Of a stretch of 64,000 nt of DNA, positions 15,779 through 24,908 are shown in pieces (position 1 is the first letter of the stretch; every line of letters starts with the position of its first letter). The notes under the pieces were generated by a model. The model made no database searches, was not told the DNA's origin, and saw nothing but the letters and a program-made list of their open reading frames with translations. Made by a program: the position numbers and the translations under genes. The DNA comes from Kiritimatiellia bacterium. Its GTDB lineage: Bacteria; Verrucomicrobiota; Kiritimatiellia; CAIVKH01. Location of the stretch: positions 62,001-126,000 of the forward strand of contig JAMLJG010000002.1 in the NCBI GenBank assembly GCA_023953695.1, written 5' to 3'.

Positions 15779-16620
15779 TCCCGCGCGGCCTCCCAGCTCA
15801 TCGGCGTGCGTTCCGTCCAGCGAGTGAATGTCATGGCGATCCCACAGAAAAAGCCCCAGAGTTTGCGCTCATAATTGCGACGCAGGTACAATGCGCGCCG
15901 AATCGAACGCGCCATTCCAAGCGGAAGTCCCATCAGCAGTGGATAGTTCATGGATGTCAGCAAAATTGCATTCCTCGCATAGAGAAAATCGTATTCCCCA
16001 TAGTCTCGGCGCTCGCTGGGATTGTACCACTGATTGTGCTCAATCAGAATTGAGGATTCATACCAAATTCGATGTCCTGCCTTGAATAATCGCGCAGCCA
16101 ACTCTGGCTCTTCATAGCCATATACCCACCAGTCGCGATAGCCGCCAATCGCCAGAATGGTCGGGATATGAAACAACACACAGCCACCCATGAACCACGT
16201 GGTCAGACCGGATGGCTGATCGGCGGGGCGATCCAAGCGGCCATCCTTTTTTGCGCGGCACTGAAAGGAAACTGCCGCATACGCAGCGGGCGTGCGATCG
16301 GCCATCAAGTACTCCTTCAGGTTTCCCTCTTCTATGAAGTACTGATCATCATCCAAACAAATCGCATACGGCGTTCCACATGTGTGAAAGAGGACGTTTC
16401 GCCCATGCGCCTGGCCGCGCTGTGTATCGCCACGCCGCAGTTGTGCGCCCGGCCATGTGGCCACCACACGCGCGATGGCATCGGCATCTTCTGACGCATC
16501 GTCATAAATCCACATCGGGTAATCGCCAAACCCCTTTTCGCGCAAGCGATCAAATGTCTCCGCGAGAATGTTAGGGCGGTTTCGAGTCGCAATTAGGATG
16601 GAGCAAAGCGGTATACTCAT
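15754..16620 (-). CDS. GT2-family glycosyltransferase
   Basis: 288 aa, GT-A fold. The N-terminus has the nucleotide-sugar-binding pattern ILIATRNRPNILAET and MWIYDDASEDADAI. The metal-binding acidic motif is ICLDDDQYF near residue 92. WFMGGCVLFHIPTI and GYEEPELAARL form the later acceptor and catalytic region, with an ExxE-like acidic cluster. A possible amphipathic or hydrophobic stretch near residues 227-240 could hold it at the membrane. It overlaps the polymerase-like gene by 25 nt and the upstream GT4 gene by 4 nt. It probably adds a sugar to the EPS repeat unit; the sugar cannot be named. Confidence 0.88.
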   Translation of the reverse strand: MSIPLCSILIATRNRPNILAETFDRLREKGFGDYPMWIYDDASEDADAIARVVATWPGAQLRRGDTQRGQAHGRNVLFHTCGTPYAICLDDDQYFIEEGNLKEYLMADRTPAAYAAVSFQCRAKKDGRLDRPADQPSGLTTWFMGGCVLFHIPTILAIGGYRDWWVYGYEEPELAARLFKAGHRIWYESSILIEHNQWYNPSERRDYGEYDFLYARNAILLTSMNYPLLMGLPLGMARSIRRALYLRRNYERKLWGFFCGIAMTFTRWTERTPMSWEAAREWMRLNRA

Positions 16621-17771
16621 GAAACGGCTCCATCATAAACCTTTGCGTAGCGCTCTACGATTCGATTCATCGTGAACTTTTCCCCAAACCTCGCAAGCGC
16701 CCGCTCGCCCATTTGAGTCAGGCGCACACGATCGTGAATCAGGGCGGACACGGCCTCAGCCAACGCCTCGGCCGTTCGCGGAATCAACAGCCCCGTTTCG
16801 CCGTCTCGCACCGCCTCCGAGACGCCTCCCACATCTGTCGCAATAGTCGGCAACCCCACCGACATGGCTTCGACGATCGCCATGGGAAATCCTTCCCACT
16901 GAGACATCAAACAAAGCACATCCAATTGCGGCATGACACGTTCGCGCGGTTTCTCCATAAACCCGAGATATTCCGCCCACCCGGAATGCGCCGCAGCCCA
17001 ATTTCCAGCCTCGGCATCGTCACTCCCCCGCCCCGCCAGCACCACGCGAACGTGAATCGCATCGCGATTCAACAATTCCGCCGCCTGCGCAACAAGCTGC
17101 CAGCCCTTCTGTGGGATCATGCTCCCCACATGTCCAATGACGAGCGGGCATCGCGGCCGCTCGGACTTAACAATGGAAACGGGATGCACTCCGTTGGGGA
17201 CCACCGCAAACGCGCTGCGCGGAATGCCCAAGATGCGCTCAGCCAATGCCGTGTTTGCCCCATCCACCGAGGTCAGCTTCGCGCCGTATTTCAAAAGCCG
17301 CCCCGCCATCCAGCGATGGATCGCTTTGCGAACTGGCTTCCCCTTAAAATGTTCGTTCACCCCATGAAATGTGGCGACAACGCCCACACGGATTCCCTCA
17401 ATGGACGGGAGCGGAAGGAAAACGCCCGACAGCCACGCGTTGTGTAGATGGACGACCACACGAGCGGTTCCGGCCTGCTCGGCGAAGTGAGAAAGCCATG
17501 CCTTCCACGGCGGCGGGCGAAGGCGCTGATAGAGAAACGCCGCCGTTCCAAAGAGCGCCGGACAGGACGACTCATAAAACGGCATGCCGGTCTTCCGAAT
17601 TTCATCGCGATAATCCGCCGGCCATGACGGATCCACAATCACCCCAATGCCAACCGAGGAGTACCGACCCGACTCGGCCTGCGCACGCGCCAAATCTCGC
17701 ATGACGCTCCACGGCCCCGTGACGGGATGGCACGCGACATGAAGAACGGCTGTTTTAGGTTCGTTGCTCAT
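16617..17771 (-). CDS. GT4-family glycosyltransferase
   Basis: 384 aa. It opens with VLHVACHPVTGPWSVMRDLA, an acceptor-domain Rossmann start, and has AVVPNGVHPVS at the domain junction. VIGHVGSMIPQKGWQLV, VRVVLAGRGSDD and the E-x7-E motif WEGFPMAIVEAMSVGLP around residue 295 identify a GT4 enzyme, and TDVGGVSEAVRDGETGLLIP is the usual loop after it. Predicted cytosolic and peripheral to the membrane. It overlaps both neighbours by 4 nt. Role inferred: sugar transfer onto the lipid carrier-linked EPS unit. Confidence 0.9.
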   Translation of the reverse strand: MSNEPKTAVLHVACHPVTGPWSVMRDLARAQAESGRYSSVGIGVIVDPSWPADYRDEIRKTGMPFYESSCPALFGTAAFLYQRLRPPPWKAWLSHFAEQAGTARVVVHLHNAWLSGVFLPLPSIEGIRVGVVATFHGVNEHFKGKPVRKAIHRWMAGRLLKYGAKLTSVDGANTALAERILGIPRSAFAVVPNGVHPVSIVKSERPRCPLVIGHVGSMIPQKGWQLVAQAAELLNRDAIHVRVVLAGRGSDDAEAGNWAAAHSGWAEYLGFMEKPRERVMPQLDVLCLMSQWEGFPMAIVEAMSVGLPTIATDVGGVSEAVRDGETGLLIPRTAEALAEAVSALIHDRVRLTQMGERALARFGEKFTMNRIVERYAKVYDGAVS

Positions 17772-18997
17772 GACGTGCGGAGCCTCTGCCTCTTTTCGAT
17801 GATTTCATTCAGACGCCGATGATAGGCCTCGAGGCTAAACCGCGCCGCAGTCGCGCGACACTCTTCGCGCATGGAAGAAGCCAGTGCCGGCTCGCGGACA
17901 AACCTCCGCAATGCTGCGGCAAGCGCGACCACATCGCGCGGTGGAACGAGGAAACCCGTACGTCCGTCGTCCACAACGGCGCCGCAGTTGGGTGTCGCAA
18001 TGACCGGTAATCCGTGCGCCATCGCTTCCACCTGAGTGATCGCAAACCCGTCCGACAGCGTCGGCAGGACAAACACATCCGCCTCACGATAGACCCGCGC
18101 CGTCTCGCTCCTCGGAACCGGCCCGAGCCACTTGATATTCGACGGAGCCTCTTTCAATGCCTCCACGCGAATGCCGAGAGGACCGGCAATCACAAATCGA
18201 ATCGGCTCATGAGTCAGCCGCTTCGCCGCCTCTACGAGATAAGGGATGCCTTTCCGCAAGATCACCGACCCCAGCCAGAGAACGGTGAGCGGCCGGTTGG
18301 GCCGCGAGATGGATTCAGTCGAGTCATTCGCTTCGTATGCCAGTGGAATGATTTCAATCTTCGCCGGATCCGCGCCGCGTTTCATAATCGCATCGCGCGA
18401 CCACGCGGAGTTGACAAGCACGGCATCCGCTGCGCGCCACTCGGCCTCAGCGCGTTCGTAATAGCCCGAGGGCGGATCTCCGCTCGTCTCTGCGTAGCTC
18501 GGCCAGCGCTCCGCTTCTTCGCGAATGAGATCCCACTCCATGCGGCCGGGGTCAATCTGATCCACCAGCGTCAGGACTCCGCGCGCCCGCTCGGCTTGCA
18601 GCGCCTCGAGGGCCGCATAGGAAAATCCGAGAAACACATCGTGTGCCGGCAATCGCAATGCGGAAACGCGGCGCGCAAAGGCCGCATCGTCATCCCGCAT
18701 CGCATATAGGAGCCGCCCCCTTCGTTCAGCGCGGCGAAGGCGCACTCGCGAGCGCAATCCAAATGCATTCAGCGCGATGATCTTCGAGCGCGGAAGCTCA
18801 GGCGTGGATGCGCCAACCGCCCGCGCGGCCCACGGCGCGAGCGAAGCGAGCGCCCCACTCCAACGCGCGGGCCACGGCGAATACCAATCTGTCACCAGTC
18901 GGCAAAGCTGCCCGCCGCGATGAAGCGCGCGCGCTGCCAGGAAATGCTCGCGCGCGCCTTTATGTGCCACTACCACCTGCATACATGAAATATCCAC
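17768..18997 (-). CDS. GT4-family glycosyltransferase, first gene of the operon leading to the megasynthase
   Basis: 409 aa if the GTG at 18997 is used; an ATG at 18982 (MQVVVAHKG) also fits the family N-terminus and may be the true start. No strong ribosome binding site precedes either. C-terminal donor half: VLWLGSVILRKGIPYLVEAA, then LPTLSDGFAITQVEAMAHGLP, then TPNCGAVVDDGRTGFLVPP. The middle part (TLVDQIDPGRMEWDLI) resembles family members that act on exported glycans. It is the promoter-proximal member of the unit running down to the megasynthase and is divergent from the gene at 19114. No recognisable promoter was found in the 115-nt divergent spacer. Confidence 0.87.
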   Translation of the reverse strand: MDISCMQVVVAHKGAREHFLAARALHRGGQLCRLVTDWYSPWPARWSGALASLAPWAARAVGASTPELPRSKIIALNAFGLRSRVRLRRAERRGRLLYAMRDDDAAFARRVSALRLPAHDVFLGFSYAALEALQAERARGVLTLVDQIDPGRMEWDLIREEAERWPSYAETSGDPPSGYYERAEAEWRAADAVLVNSAWSRDAIMKRGADPAKIEIIPLAYEANDSTESISRPNRPLTVLWLGSVILRKGIPYLVEAAKRLTHEPIRFVIAGPLGIRVEALKEAPSNIKWLGPVPRSETARVYREADVFVLPTLSDGFAITQVEAMAHGLPVIATPNCGAVVDDGRTGFLVPPRDVVALAAALRRFVREPALASSMREECRATAARFSLEAYHRRLNEIIEKRQRLRTS

Positions 18998-19113
18998 ACC
19001 CTAGACCCAGCATAGGCGGATGAGGAACATTTCGGTAGCTGAAAATCGCGCTGAGGAGCGCTCGGACCGTGCGCGCGCTTGCACGGAATCTCTTTCCTGC
19101 CTACCGTTCTCCC

Positions 19114-20016
19114 ATGAATCGAATAGCCATCGCCCTGCAATCCGTTCGCCGCGAGAGCGCCAATGGCATGGGGTACGCCTTGCGCTGGTTCTGGCTACGA
19201 TTCTATCTGCGAATGATTCGCCGCCGCTGGCCCGGCCTTCCCGCCTCCACAGCAGCCGATCTCGCCCGCCCTCTCACCATCGTCATCCCCTCGACCGAAA
19301 AGGATGCTGCCATTCTGGAACATTGCCTGCAGAGCGTTCGCGAGACCGTGGCCAATCCCATCGCAGCGATTTGGGTCGTCGCGCCGGAATCGGAACGCAT
19401 CCGCGCGCTGGCCGCCGCGCACCAGGCCCAATTTGTTCACGAAGACAAGATATTGCCTCGCCCGGCATTCGAGCTGAAAACGCGCGGATGGCTGCTTCAA
19501 CAGTTCATCAAACTGAACGCGGCAAACTTCGTTGAAACCAACGACTATTTGGTGCTCGATTCGGATACCCTGTTTCTGCGCCCACAATATTTCTTTCGCG
19601 GAGGCCGAACCGTTCTCCGCTATTCCGATCAGTATGAATTGCTCTACAACCGCTCGCTCTCGCTGATTTTCGGCCACACCCGCCGCTTCCCCGTTTCGTT
19701 TGTCACACATCACAGCGTTTTCGAGCGCAGCGCCATCCAATCGCTCCTCGCCGCCCTAGAGCAGCGCTTGCAGTTGCCGTGGTGGAAAGCCATCCTCGAG
19801 GTTATTGATCGCGGACACTCCCACATGATCTCTTTCGCCGAGTACGAACTTTACGGCCACTTCATCACGGATCAGCCCGACTGGAAAAAGCGCTTCGTCC
19901 TCGAATACTGGAATGGACTCGACCTGGAAGGTCCGGATATCGCCTCTCTCGACACGCTCCGCCGCGAAGTGGGGCCGCACTGCAACAGCCTATCCTTTCA
20001 CCGCCACACGCAATAG
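19114..20016 (+). CDS. DUF6492-like putative glycosyltransferase
   Basis: 300 aa from the ATG at 19114; an in-frame GTG at 19069 would add 15 residues with no better ribosome binding site. The body has GT-A-like features: TIVIPSTEKDAAILEHCLQS at the N-terminus, WVVAPESERI, a DSDTLFLRP motif near residue 158 (the DxD metal/nucleotide-sugar motif), VTHHSVFERS, and SFAEYELYGHFI. This layout is that of the DUF6492 proteins found in polysaccharide clusters, which are assumed to be glycosyltransferases. It is the only plus-strand gene between the two EPS operons and converges with the GT2 gene at 20048. Substrate unknown. Confidence 0.75.
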   Translation: MNRIAIALQSVRRESANGMGYALRWFWLRFYLRMIRRRWPGLPASTAADLARPLTIVIPSTEKDAAILEHCLQSVRETVANPIAAIWVVAPESERIRALAAAHQAQFVHEDKILPRPAFELKTRGWLLQQFIKLNAANFVETNDYLVLDSDTLFLRPQYFFRGGRTVLRYSDQYELLYNRSLSLIFGHTRRFPVSFVTHHSVFERSAIQSLLAALEQRLQLPWWKAILEVIDRGHSHMISFAEYELYGHFITDQPDWKKRFVLEYWNGLDLEGPDIASLDTLRREVGPHCNSLSFHRHTQ

Positions 20017-20047
20017 CCACCCGACATGGCGCCGAGCGCTGATGCGT

Positions 20048-21031
20048 TCACACTCGGTGAGGTCCGCGCCAGCCGGCGGTGAAACGGCCGAAGACTTGTC
20101 GCTGATGCAGTGCATGGACGTCGTCGGCCAACGCGCCGAACTCGCGACGCAGCTCTGGTGGCGCACCGCGCAACCCGCGCCAAATCCAACGCAGCCCATC
20201 CTTCAGCGCAATCAGCCTTCGGAAGAGTGGATTTCTCGCCTTCCAGTCAAAAAGTAGACGCAAATCTGCCTGCCCACGACCAATGCCTTCGTAGAGTCGC
20301 AGCAGATATTCGGGCGTTGTGCGCGCCGTGGGAATGCGATGCGCCAACACGAGCGAGGGCTCATAGCGAACTTCGAGACCTCGCTGATGTGCGCGGACGA
20401 CAATTGCCGTGTCATCGCTGCCGCCAAGAGCGGAGCCAATTCGGCCCACCATCTGAGTGGCGACTTGCGCGTCCTCAAAAATTGCCTCCAAGAGGGATCG
20501 CCGCACTGTCAATCCCGCTCCAGCAGGACCGCTCGTCACATCGCCGTAGGCAAACGGAACATCGCCACGATCACAAATCGCGAGCGCAAACGATGCGACG
20601 GCTTTCCCGAGCGCCGTCGGTTCTCCAACCCAGTCCGCCCATACGCGCCCTCCAATCACACCTGCATTCGGATGGAGCGGCAAGATCGTCAACAACTGTG
20701 CCAGGTAGTCTGGCGCGGGTATGTTGTCATCGTCCAGAAAGGCAATGTATTCGCCGCGCGCACGCCGCGATGCAGTGCGCCGCGCATACATCAAACCGGG
20801 TTGTTCTTCGCGAATATAGCGTCCGCGATTGGGCAGATTACGAGCGAGCGATTCCGCAACAACAGTGGGCGTCTGGTCGGTGCTCGCATTGTCCACAACA
20901 AGGACATCCCATCGCGGAGTCGCGTCCGTCTGCCGACCCAACGCCTCCAGCACCAGCGGAATTCGCTCCGCCCCGTTGAACGTGCAAATGCAAACGGACA
21001 CCGCAATCGGCTCTCGCGCCTGCTCACCCAT
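20048..21031 (-). CDS. GT2-family glycosyltransferase (HpsE-like)
   Basis: 327 aa. N-terminal GT-A signature VSVCICTFNGAERIP with VLVVDNASTDQTPTV, then EQPGLMYARR, and the metal-binding YIAFLDDDNIPAPDYL at about residue 96. GGSDDTAIVVRAHQRG is the later acceptor/base region, with SDD in place of the more usual GED. The overall pattern is close to cyanobacterial hormogonium polysaccharide glycosyltransferases of the HpsE kind; that resemblance is from memory. The start overlaps the end of the flippase gene by 8 nt, making it the last gene of the unit. It converges with the DUF6492-like gene over a 31-nt spacer. Confidence 0.87.
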   Translation of the reverse strand: MGEQAREPIAVSVCICTFNGAERIPLVLEALGRQTDATPRWDVLVVDNASTDQTPTVVAESLARNLPNRGRYIREEQPGLMYARRTASRRARGEYIAFLDDDNIPAPDYLAQLLTILPLHPNAGVIGGRVWADWVGEPTALGKAVASFALAICDRGDVPFAYGDVTSGPAGAGLTVRRSLLEAIFEDAQVATQMVGRIGSALGGSDDTAIVVRAHQRGLEVRYEPSLVLAHRIPTARTTPEYLLRLYEGIGRGQADLRLLFDWKARNPLFRRLIALKDGLRWIWRGLRGAPPELRREFGALADDVHALHQRQVFGRFTAGWRGPHRV

Positions 21032-22616
21032 GAGTTCGAACCCAACCCAACTTCTGTCCCGCTCGCCGAATCATCTGCCCCACCTCCACACGATCATCGC
21101 GGGTCAACCCCACCCGCCACACACTCGCAGCATACACAAGCACACACATGCCAAACTGAAGGAAAACGACAAATAGATTCTGCGGCACCCACATCCGCTG
21201 CAAGACAACGGCCATCAATGCCAGCGGGACGCCTGCCAAGGCCGGGCGCAAACAGCCCACCTTCAACCAGGACCCGACGGATAGCTTCATCAGGCGCAGC
21301 GCGTATAAGACGCTATACGCCGAAATCAGGAGCAAGGCGACAACGCTCCCAAGCGCGATCCCCAAGAGTCCCATGCCGCCCCAACGAACGAGCGCGATGC
21401 TCAAGACCACATTCAACACACCGCACACCAGCGCCATGATCACGGGGCCGCGCATTCGCGCGAAGGCGATATTGACGTTGTACGCCATGCGCTCCGGAAT
21501 GCAGAGGATGAATGCGAACATGATCAACTGCATGACTGGCGCACTCCCCTCAACGAATTCGGCCCCGACCCAGTGCAGCAAGAAGGCGCGCGCATACAGG
21601 ATCAGCAAGAGCGCTGGCGCAAGGCCGATCAAGAGTGAATAGCGCGTCCCGCGCAGAAAGGTGGATTGCAATCCGGCATTTTCGTGGCGCGACACCTGAG
21701 CCGTCATCATCGGCAACAACATGCCGACAAACGCCATCACCAGGACCCGAATTTGCGGATCCCAGCGCTGCGCGATGTTGTAGTGCACAATCATGCTCGG
21801 GCCCAATTCGGGCAAATTGGATATGATGATGGAGTCGCAGGTGTAATAGAGCAAAAATCCTACCCCGCCCACAAAGTTGAGCCCGCCGAAGGCCATCATA
21901 TCGCGAATCTGGGCGGAGGATTGGATGTGCGACCAACCGATGCGAAACGTCGGCAGCATCCGATACGCGAGAGGAATCATCACCAGCACCCGCCAAGCCA
22001 CCAGAGTCCCGTTGCTGACCAGAACCCAGAAAATAATGGAGGGTCGGACATACTCGAAAAAGATGATAACCAGCACGGCTGAAAGCACCGTGCAAACGGT
22101 GAACCCGAGATCCAGCCAATAGAAGCGCTCGGTGACGAACGCGGGCGTCTCCCACACACCCGTCAGAATCAGCAGCGCCGTGGATAGGCCGATCAGGAGA
22201 AACACCCAGCGGGCGACAGGAACGATATCCTCCGGCAATCCGAACAACGGCCCCGCATAGATAGCCAAGACCACGCTGCCCAACGCGAACAGGAGCGCCG
22301 AAACCGCCGAGACAATAAATCCTGCGGACAAGCTGCTGTTCACGCCATCGAGGTCGCCGCGCGCAAAATTCAATTTGGCATATCGTTCATAGCTAATGCC
22401 CATCGCGGTGTGAGCGAGACCCACAAACTGAAGCGCCTGATAGGCAAGCGTTTTCAAGCCCAGCAGGGTCACACCGAGCATGCGAATCAGGTAGGGTGTA
22501 AGAAAGAAGGCGACGAGATTGGTAACGATCAACGCGGTGTATTTTACCGCCGAATTGATGGCGATCAGTCGCTTGGAATCAATCGGCAAGGACTCATCGT
22601 TCGGCATGTTCGTCAC
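21024..22616 (-). CDS. wzx: Wzx-type oligosaccharide flippase
   Basis: 530 aa, MOP-superfamily flippase with about 12-14 membrane segments spread evenly over the whole length (first near residues 25-45, last ending near 510). Typical features are an N-terminal helix with LVAFFLTPYLIRMLGVTLLG, conserved charged residues in the pore region, and the central NVNIAFARMRGPVIMALVCG segment. It should move undecaprenyl-linked EPS repeats from the cytoplasmic to the periplasmic leaflet. Its start lies within the last 23 nt of the tyrosine autokinase gene, and it overlaps the following GT2 gene by 8 nt, so the three are almost certainly co-translated. Gene symbol by function and context. Confidence 0.85.
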   Translation of the reverse strand: MTNMPNDESLPIDSKRLIAINSAVKYTALIVTNLVAFFLTPYLIRMLGVTLLGLKTLAYQALQFVGLAHTAMGISYERYAKLNFARGDLDGVNSSLSAGFIVSAVSALLFALGSVVLAIYAGPLFGLPEDIVPVARWVFLLIGLSTALLILTGVWETPAFVTERFYWLDLGFTVCTVLSAVLVIIFFEYVRPSIIFWVLVSNGTLVAWRVLVMIPLAYRMLPTFRIGWSHIQSSAQIRDMMAFGGLNFVGGVGFLLYYTCDSIIISNLPELGPSMIVHYNIAQRWDPQIRVLVMAFVGMLLPMMTAQVSRHENAGLQSTFLRGTRYSLLIGLAPALLLILYARAFLLHWVGAEFVEGSAPVMQLIMFAFILCIPERMAYNVNIAFARMRGPVIMALVCGVLNVVLSIALVRWGGMGLLGIALGSVVALLLISAYSVLYALRLMKLSVGSWLKVGCLRPALAGVPLALMAVVLQRMWVPQNLFVVFLQFGMCVLVYAASVWRVGLTRDDRVEVGQMIRRAGQKLGWVRTHG

Positions 22617-24861
22617 TGCCGTACTGTTCCCGATAATTATAGTGCGTGTCGCGATAGCTATAATTGCTCAGGAACGAGCCTTTCGTGAAGTCCACATCGT
22701 TGACGACAGCGCCGAGAATGTTCGCGCCCGCTTCCGCGAGCCGTTTGATCGCGTGATGGATGGCGCGTTTGCGGCTCTTGTTCGGACGGCACACGAGCAC
22801 CATGCAGCCCGCCAGCCCGGCCAACGAGACAGCGTCGCTGACGACGCCATACGGCGGCGAATCCACGATGACACGGTCGTAGCGTTTTTCCGCCCAATCC
22901 ATGAAATCCTTCAATATCCGCGATCCCATGATCTCGGCTGCGCTGATGTCTTGTGTTGGACGACTCGAAACCACGTGCAGATTCTCGCATTCCGTGGCTT
23001 GCGGCAGGGAGTCGAATAGAGCGGGATCATGGCTGGCCAAGGAGTGGATCAAACTGCCCGCCTGCGGATTGAGCTTGAACATGCGGCCGACACGCGGCCG
23101 GCGAAGATCGAAATCCACCAACAGCGTCTTCAATCCGCGCTTCGCCGTCATGATGGCGAGGTTGCACGAGGTGATGGTCTTGCCCTCGGCGGCGGTCGTG
23201 CTGACAACCAGCACGCTGCGGCCCAATTTCGGTCCGGCCAGCGAGTCAATGAGGCTGCGTATGCCCGCAAAGGCTTCCGCGACTTGGCTAAACCGATCAT
23301 TCAAGCTGGCCAACGCCAACTCTTCCCGAGCGGCAACTTCCATGTGAGGGATCAGCCCCAACACCTTCAATCCCAACTCACTTTCCAGATCGCGAGTATT
23401 GGTGACGAAATCTTCGAGATTGTCTGTGAAGAGCGCCAGACCCAGTCCACCGAGTGCGCCGAGGATAAAGGCCACCATCAGGATGCGCATCTTGCGGGGC
23501 TTGATGGGATGCACAGGAGGAGTGGCCTTTTTCGCCGTCTTGATGGACGCCGTGTTTTCATCCGCCGAGAGGCGCGCCTCTTCAATGCGATTCAGCACAC
23601 CGCGATAGCTCAAATCGCTCGCATCGCGCTCGCGCTCCAGCGATGTCAGCGTCGCATGGGCCTTCACAATATCGAGCTCCAAATCGTTCAACTCCTTGCG
23701 CCGAGCAAGGCTTTCATCCTTGAGACTCTGCATCTGATTGTCCACCAAGGTGAGCTCCGACTGCACCGTACTGCGCGAGCGCTGAATCGAGTTGTCCAAT
23801 TGATGTCGGACAATCGAAATGGTCTCCTCCTGCGCCAACACATCGGGATGTTTGGGGGTGAGCCGAGTCAACAGCGAGTCGCGCTGAGCCACCGCGTCCA
23901 TCCATGCGCGCAAGGCCGCGGTGATCTCCTCTTGGCGGGGCACCGAAAGAGGAATGCGACCGGCGCCGGCGGGATCGCGACTGATCTCGCTCAAGGTTCC
24001 CAGCAGCTCCTTGGTCAAGAGTTGCTGATTTTCCAGCTTGATCAGCGTTGAGTTGAACTCTTCCAACGACGCCTTGAGGGTCTTCTGGCGGAACTCAAGC
24101 GCATCGAGTTGATTCTTCGCGCGAAAATCCACCAAGGCCTGCTCGGCGGTCTCCAGCGCTTTACGCTGCGCGATAACTTGAGTCTGGAGCCACGCGACAG
24201 CGCTGTCGGATGTCAGACGATTCTCCTCAAACGCAATGGCCTCCGTCGCGGCGGCAAACGCGTTCGCCAAATTGGCGGCCATCACGGGATCACGAGAATC
24301 CACCGTGATCCGAAGCAGACGCGTGCGCGGAACCAATCGAAAATCAACGGCTGTCGGAGGCGGAAGCAGAGCGTCCATTTGTTCATGTGTTGCATCGGGA
24401 CGACCCACAATGCCGCGCAACTTGTCGGCGGCGACCCGCCGGGTTTCATCGCCCTTAAATTTCTCAAGGCGCGTGTTGAACACTTCTTCTGCACCCCACG
24501 AAGAGCTGACATCATCAATGATCGCTCCCTGCCCCGAAGTGATTCGCGGACGGCGCGTGCTCATCTCAATCAATGCGTCAGCGCGATAGACTCGATGCGC
24601 AAAGAGCAGATACACAGCAGTCGCCAACAATGCAAAGGCGATGACCAGACCCACCGTCACCCACTTGCGCGCAGCCACGCGCACGAGCCGATCCAGCGTA
24701 ACTTTCCCCAACAGGCCGGTATCGGCGGACAAACCCGGCTGATCCCCATAGTAGGGATCGGTGTAGGTCACCCGCGAGCTATACAACGGGCGCACAGGCG
24801 CGGATCGGTTCTCAGGTGACGACTCGGCGGGAGAAGACTCGTTGGGGGGCTGGTTACTCAC
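22594..24861 (-). CDS. wzc: Wzc-like polysaccharide co-polymerase / tyrosine autokinase
   Basis: 755 aa. The N-terminal Wzz domain spans two transmembrane helices (about 68-90 and about 465-485) that flank a long periplasmic coiled coil. The cytoplasmic bacterial tyrosine kinase has Walker A STTAAEGKT, Walker A' LLVDFDLRRP and Walker B VIVDSPPYGVVSD. The last 24 residues hold five tyrosines (SNYSYRDTHYNYREQYG), the autophosphorylation cluster expected of this family. The protein controls chain length and couples polymerisation to outer-membrane export by the Wza-like protein at 28508. The start is preceded by AAGGAAAAT and a 47-nt gap from the polymerase gene. PRR-type residues lie between the coiled coil and the second helix. 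Confidence 0.92.
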   Translation of the reverse strand: MSNQPPNESSPAESSPENRSAPVRPLYSSRVTYTDPYYGDQPGLSADTGLLGKVTLDRLVRVAARKWVTVGLVIAFALLATAVYLLFAHRVYRADALIEMSTRRPRITSGQGAIIDDVSSSWGAEEVFNTRLEKFKGDETRRVAADKLRGIVGRPDATHEQMDALLPPPTAVDFRLVPRTRLLRITVDSRDPVMAANLANAFAAATEAIAFEENRLTSDSAVAWLQTQVIAQRKALETAEQALVDFRAKNQLDALEFRQKTLKASLEEFNSTLIKLENQQLLTKELLGTLSEISRDPAGAGRIPLSVPRQEEITAALRAWMDAVAQRDSLLTRLTPKHPDVLAQEETISIVRHQLDNSIQRSRSTVQSELTLVDNQMQSLKDESLARRKELNDLELDIVKAHATLTSLERERDASDLSYRGVLNRIEEARLSADENTASIKTAKKATPPVHPIKPRKMRILMVAFILGALGGLGLALFTDNLEDFVTNTRDLESELGLKVLGLIPHMEVAAREELALASLNDRFSQVAEAFAGIRSLIDSLAGPKLGRSVLVVSTTAAEGKTITSCNLAIMTAKRGLKTLLVDFDLRRPRVGRMFKLNPQAGSLIHSLASHDPALFDSLPQATECENLHVVSSRPTQDISAAEIMGSRILKDFMDWAEKRYDRVIVDSPPYGVVSDAVSLAGLAGCMVLVCRPNKSRKRAIHHAIKRLAEAGANILGAVVNDVDFTKGSFLSNYSYRDTHYNYREQYGSDEHAER

Positions 24862-24908
24862 AATTTTCCTTATTCGCTTTTAGAGAATAATCTTCGACCG
24901 AGGCAGAT

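Noticed and set aside
24870..24900. TTATTC/GAATAA inverted repeat between the polymerase and autokinase genes
   Set aside because: The stem is only 6 bp and AT-rich with no U tract; too weak to call a terminator inside a co-directional gene set.
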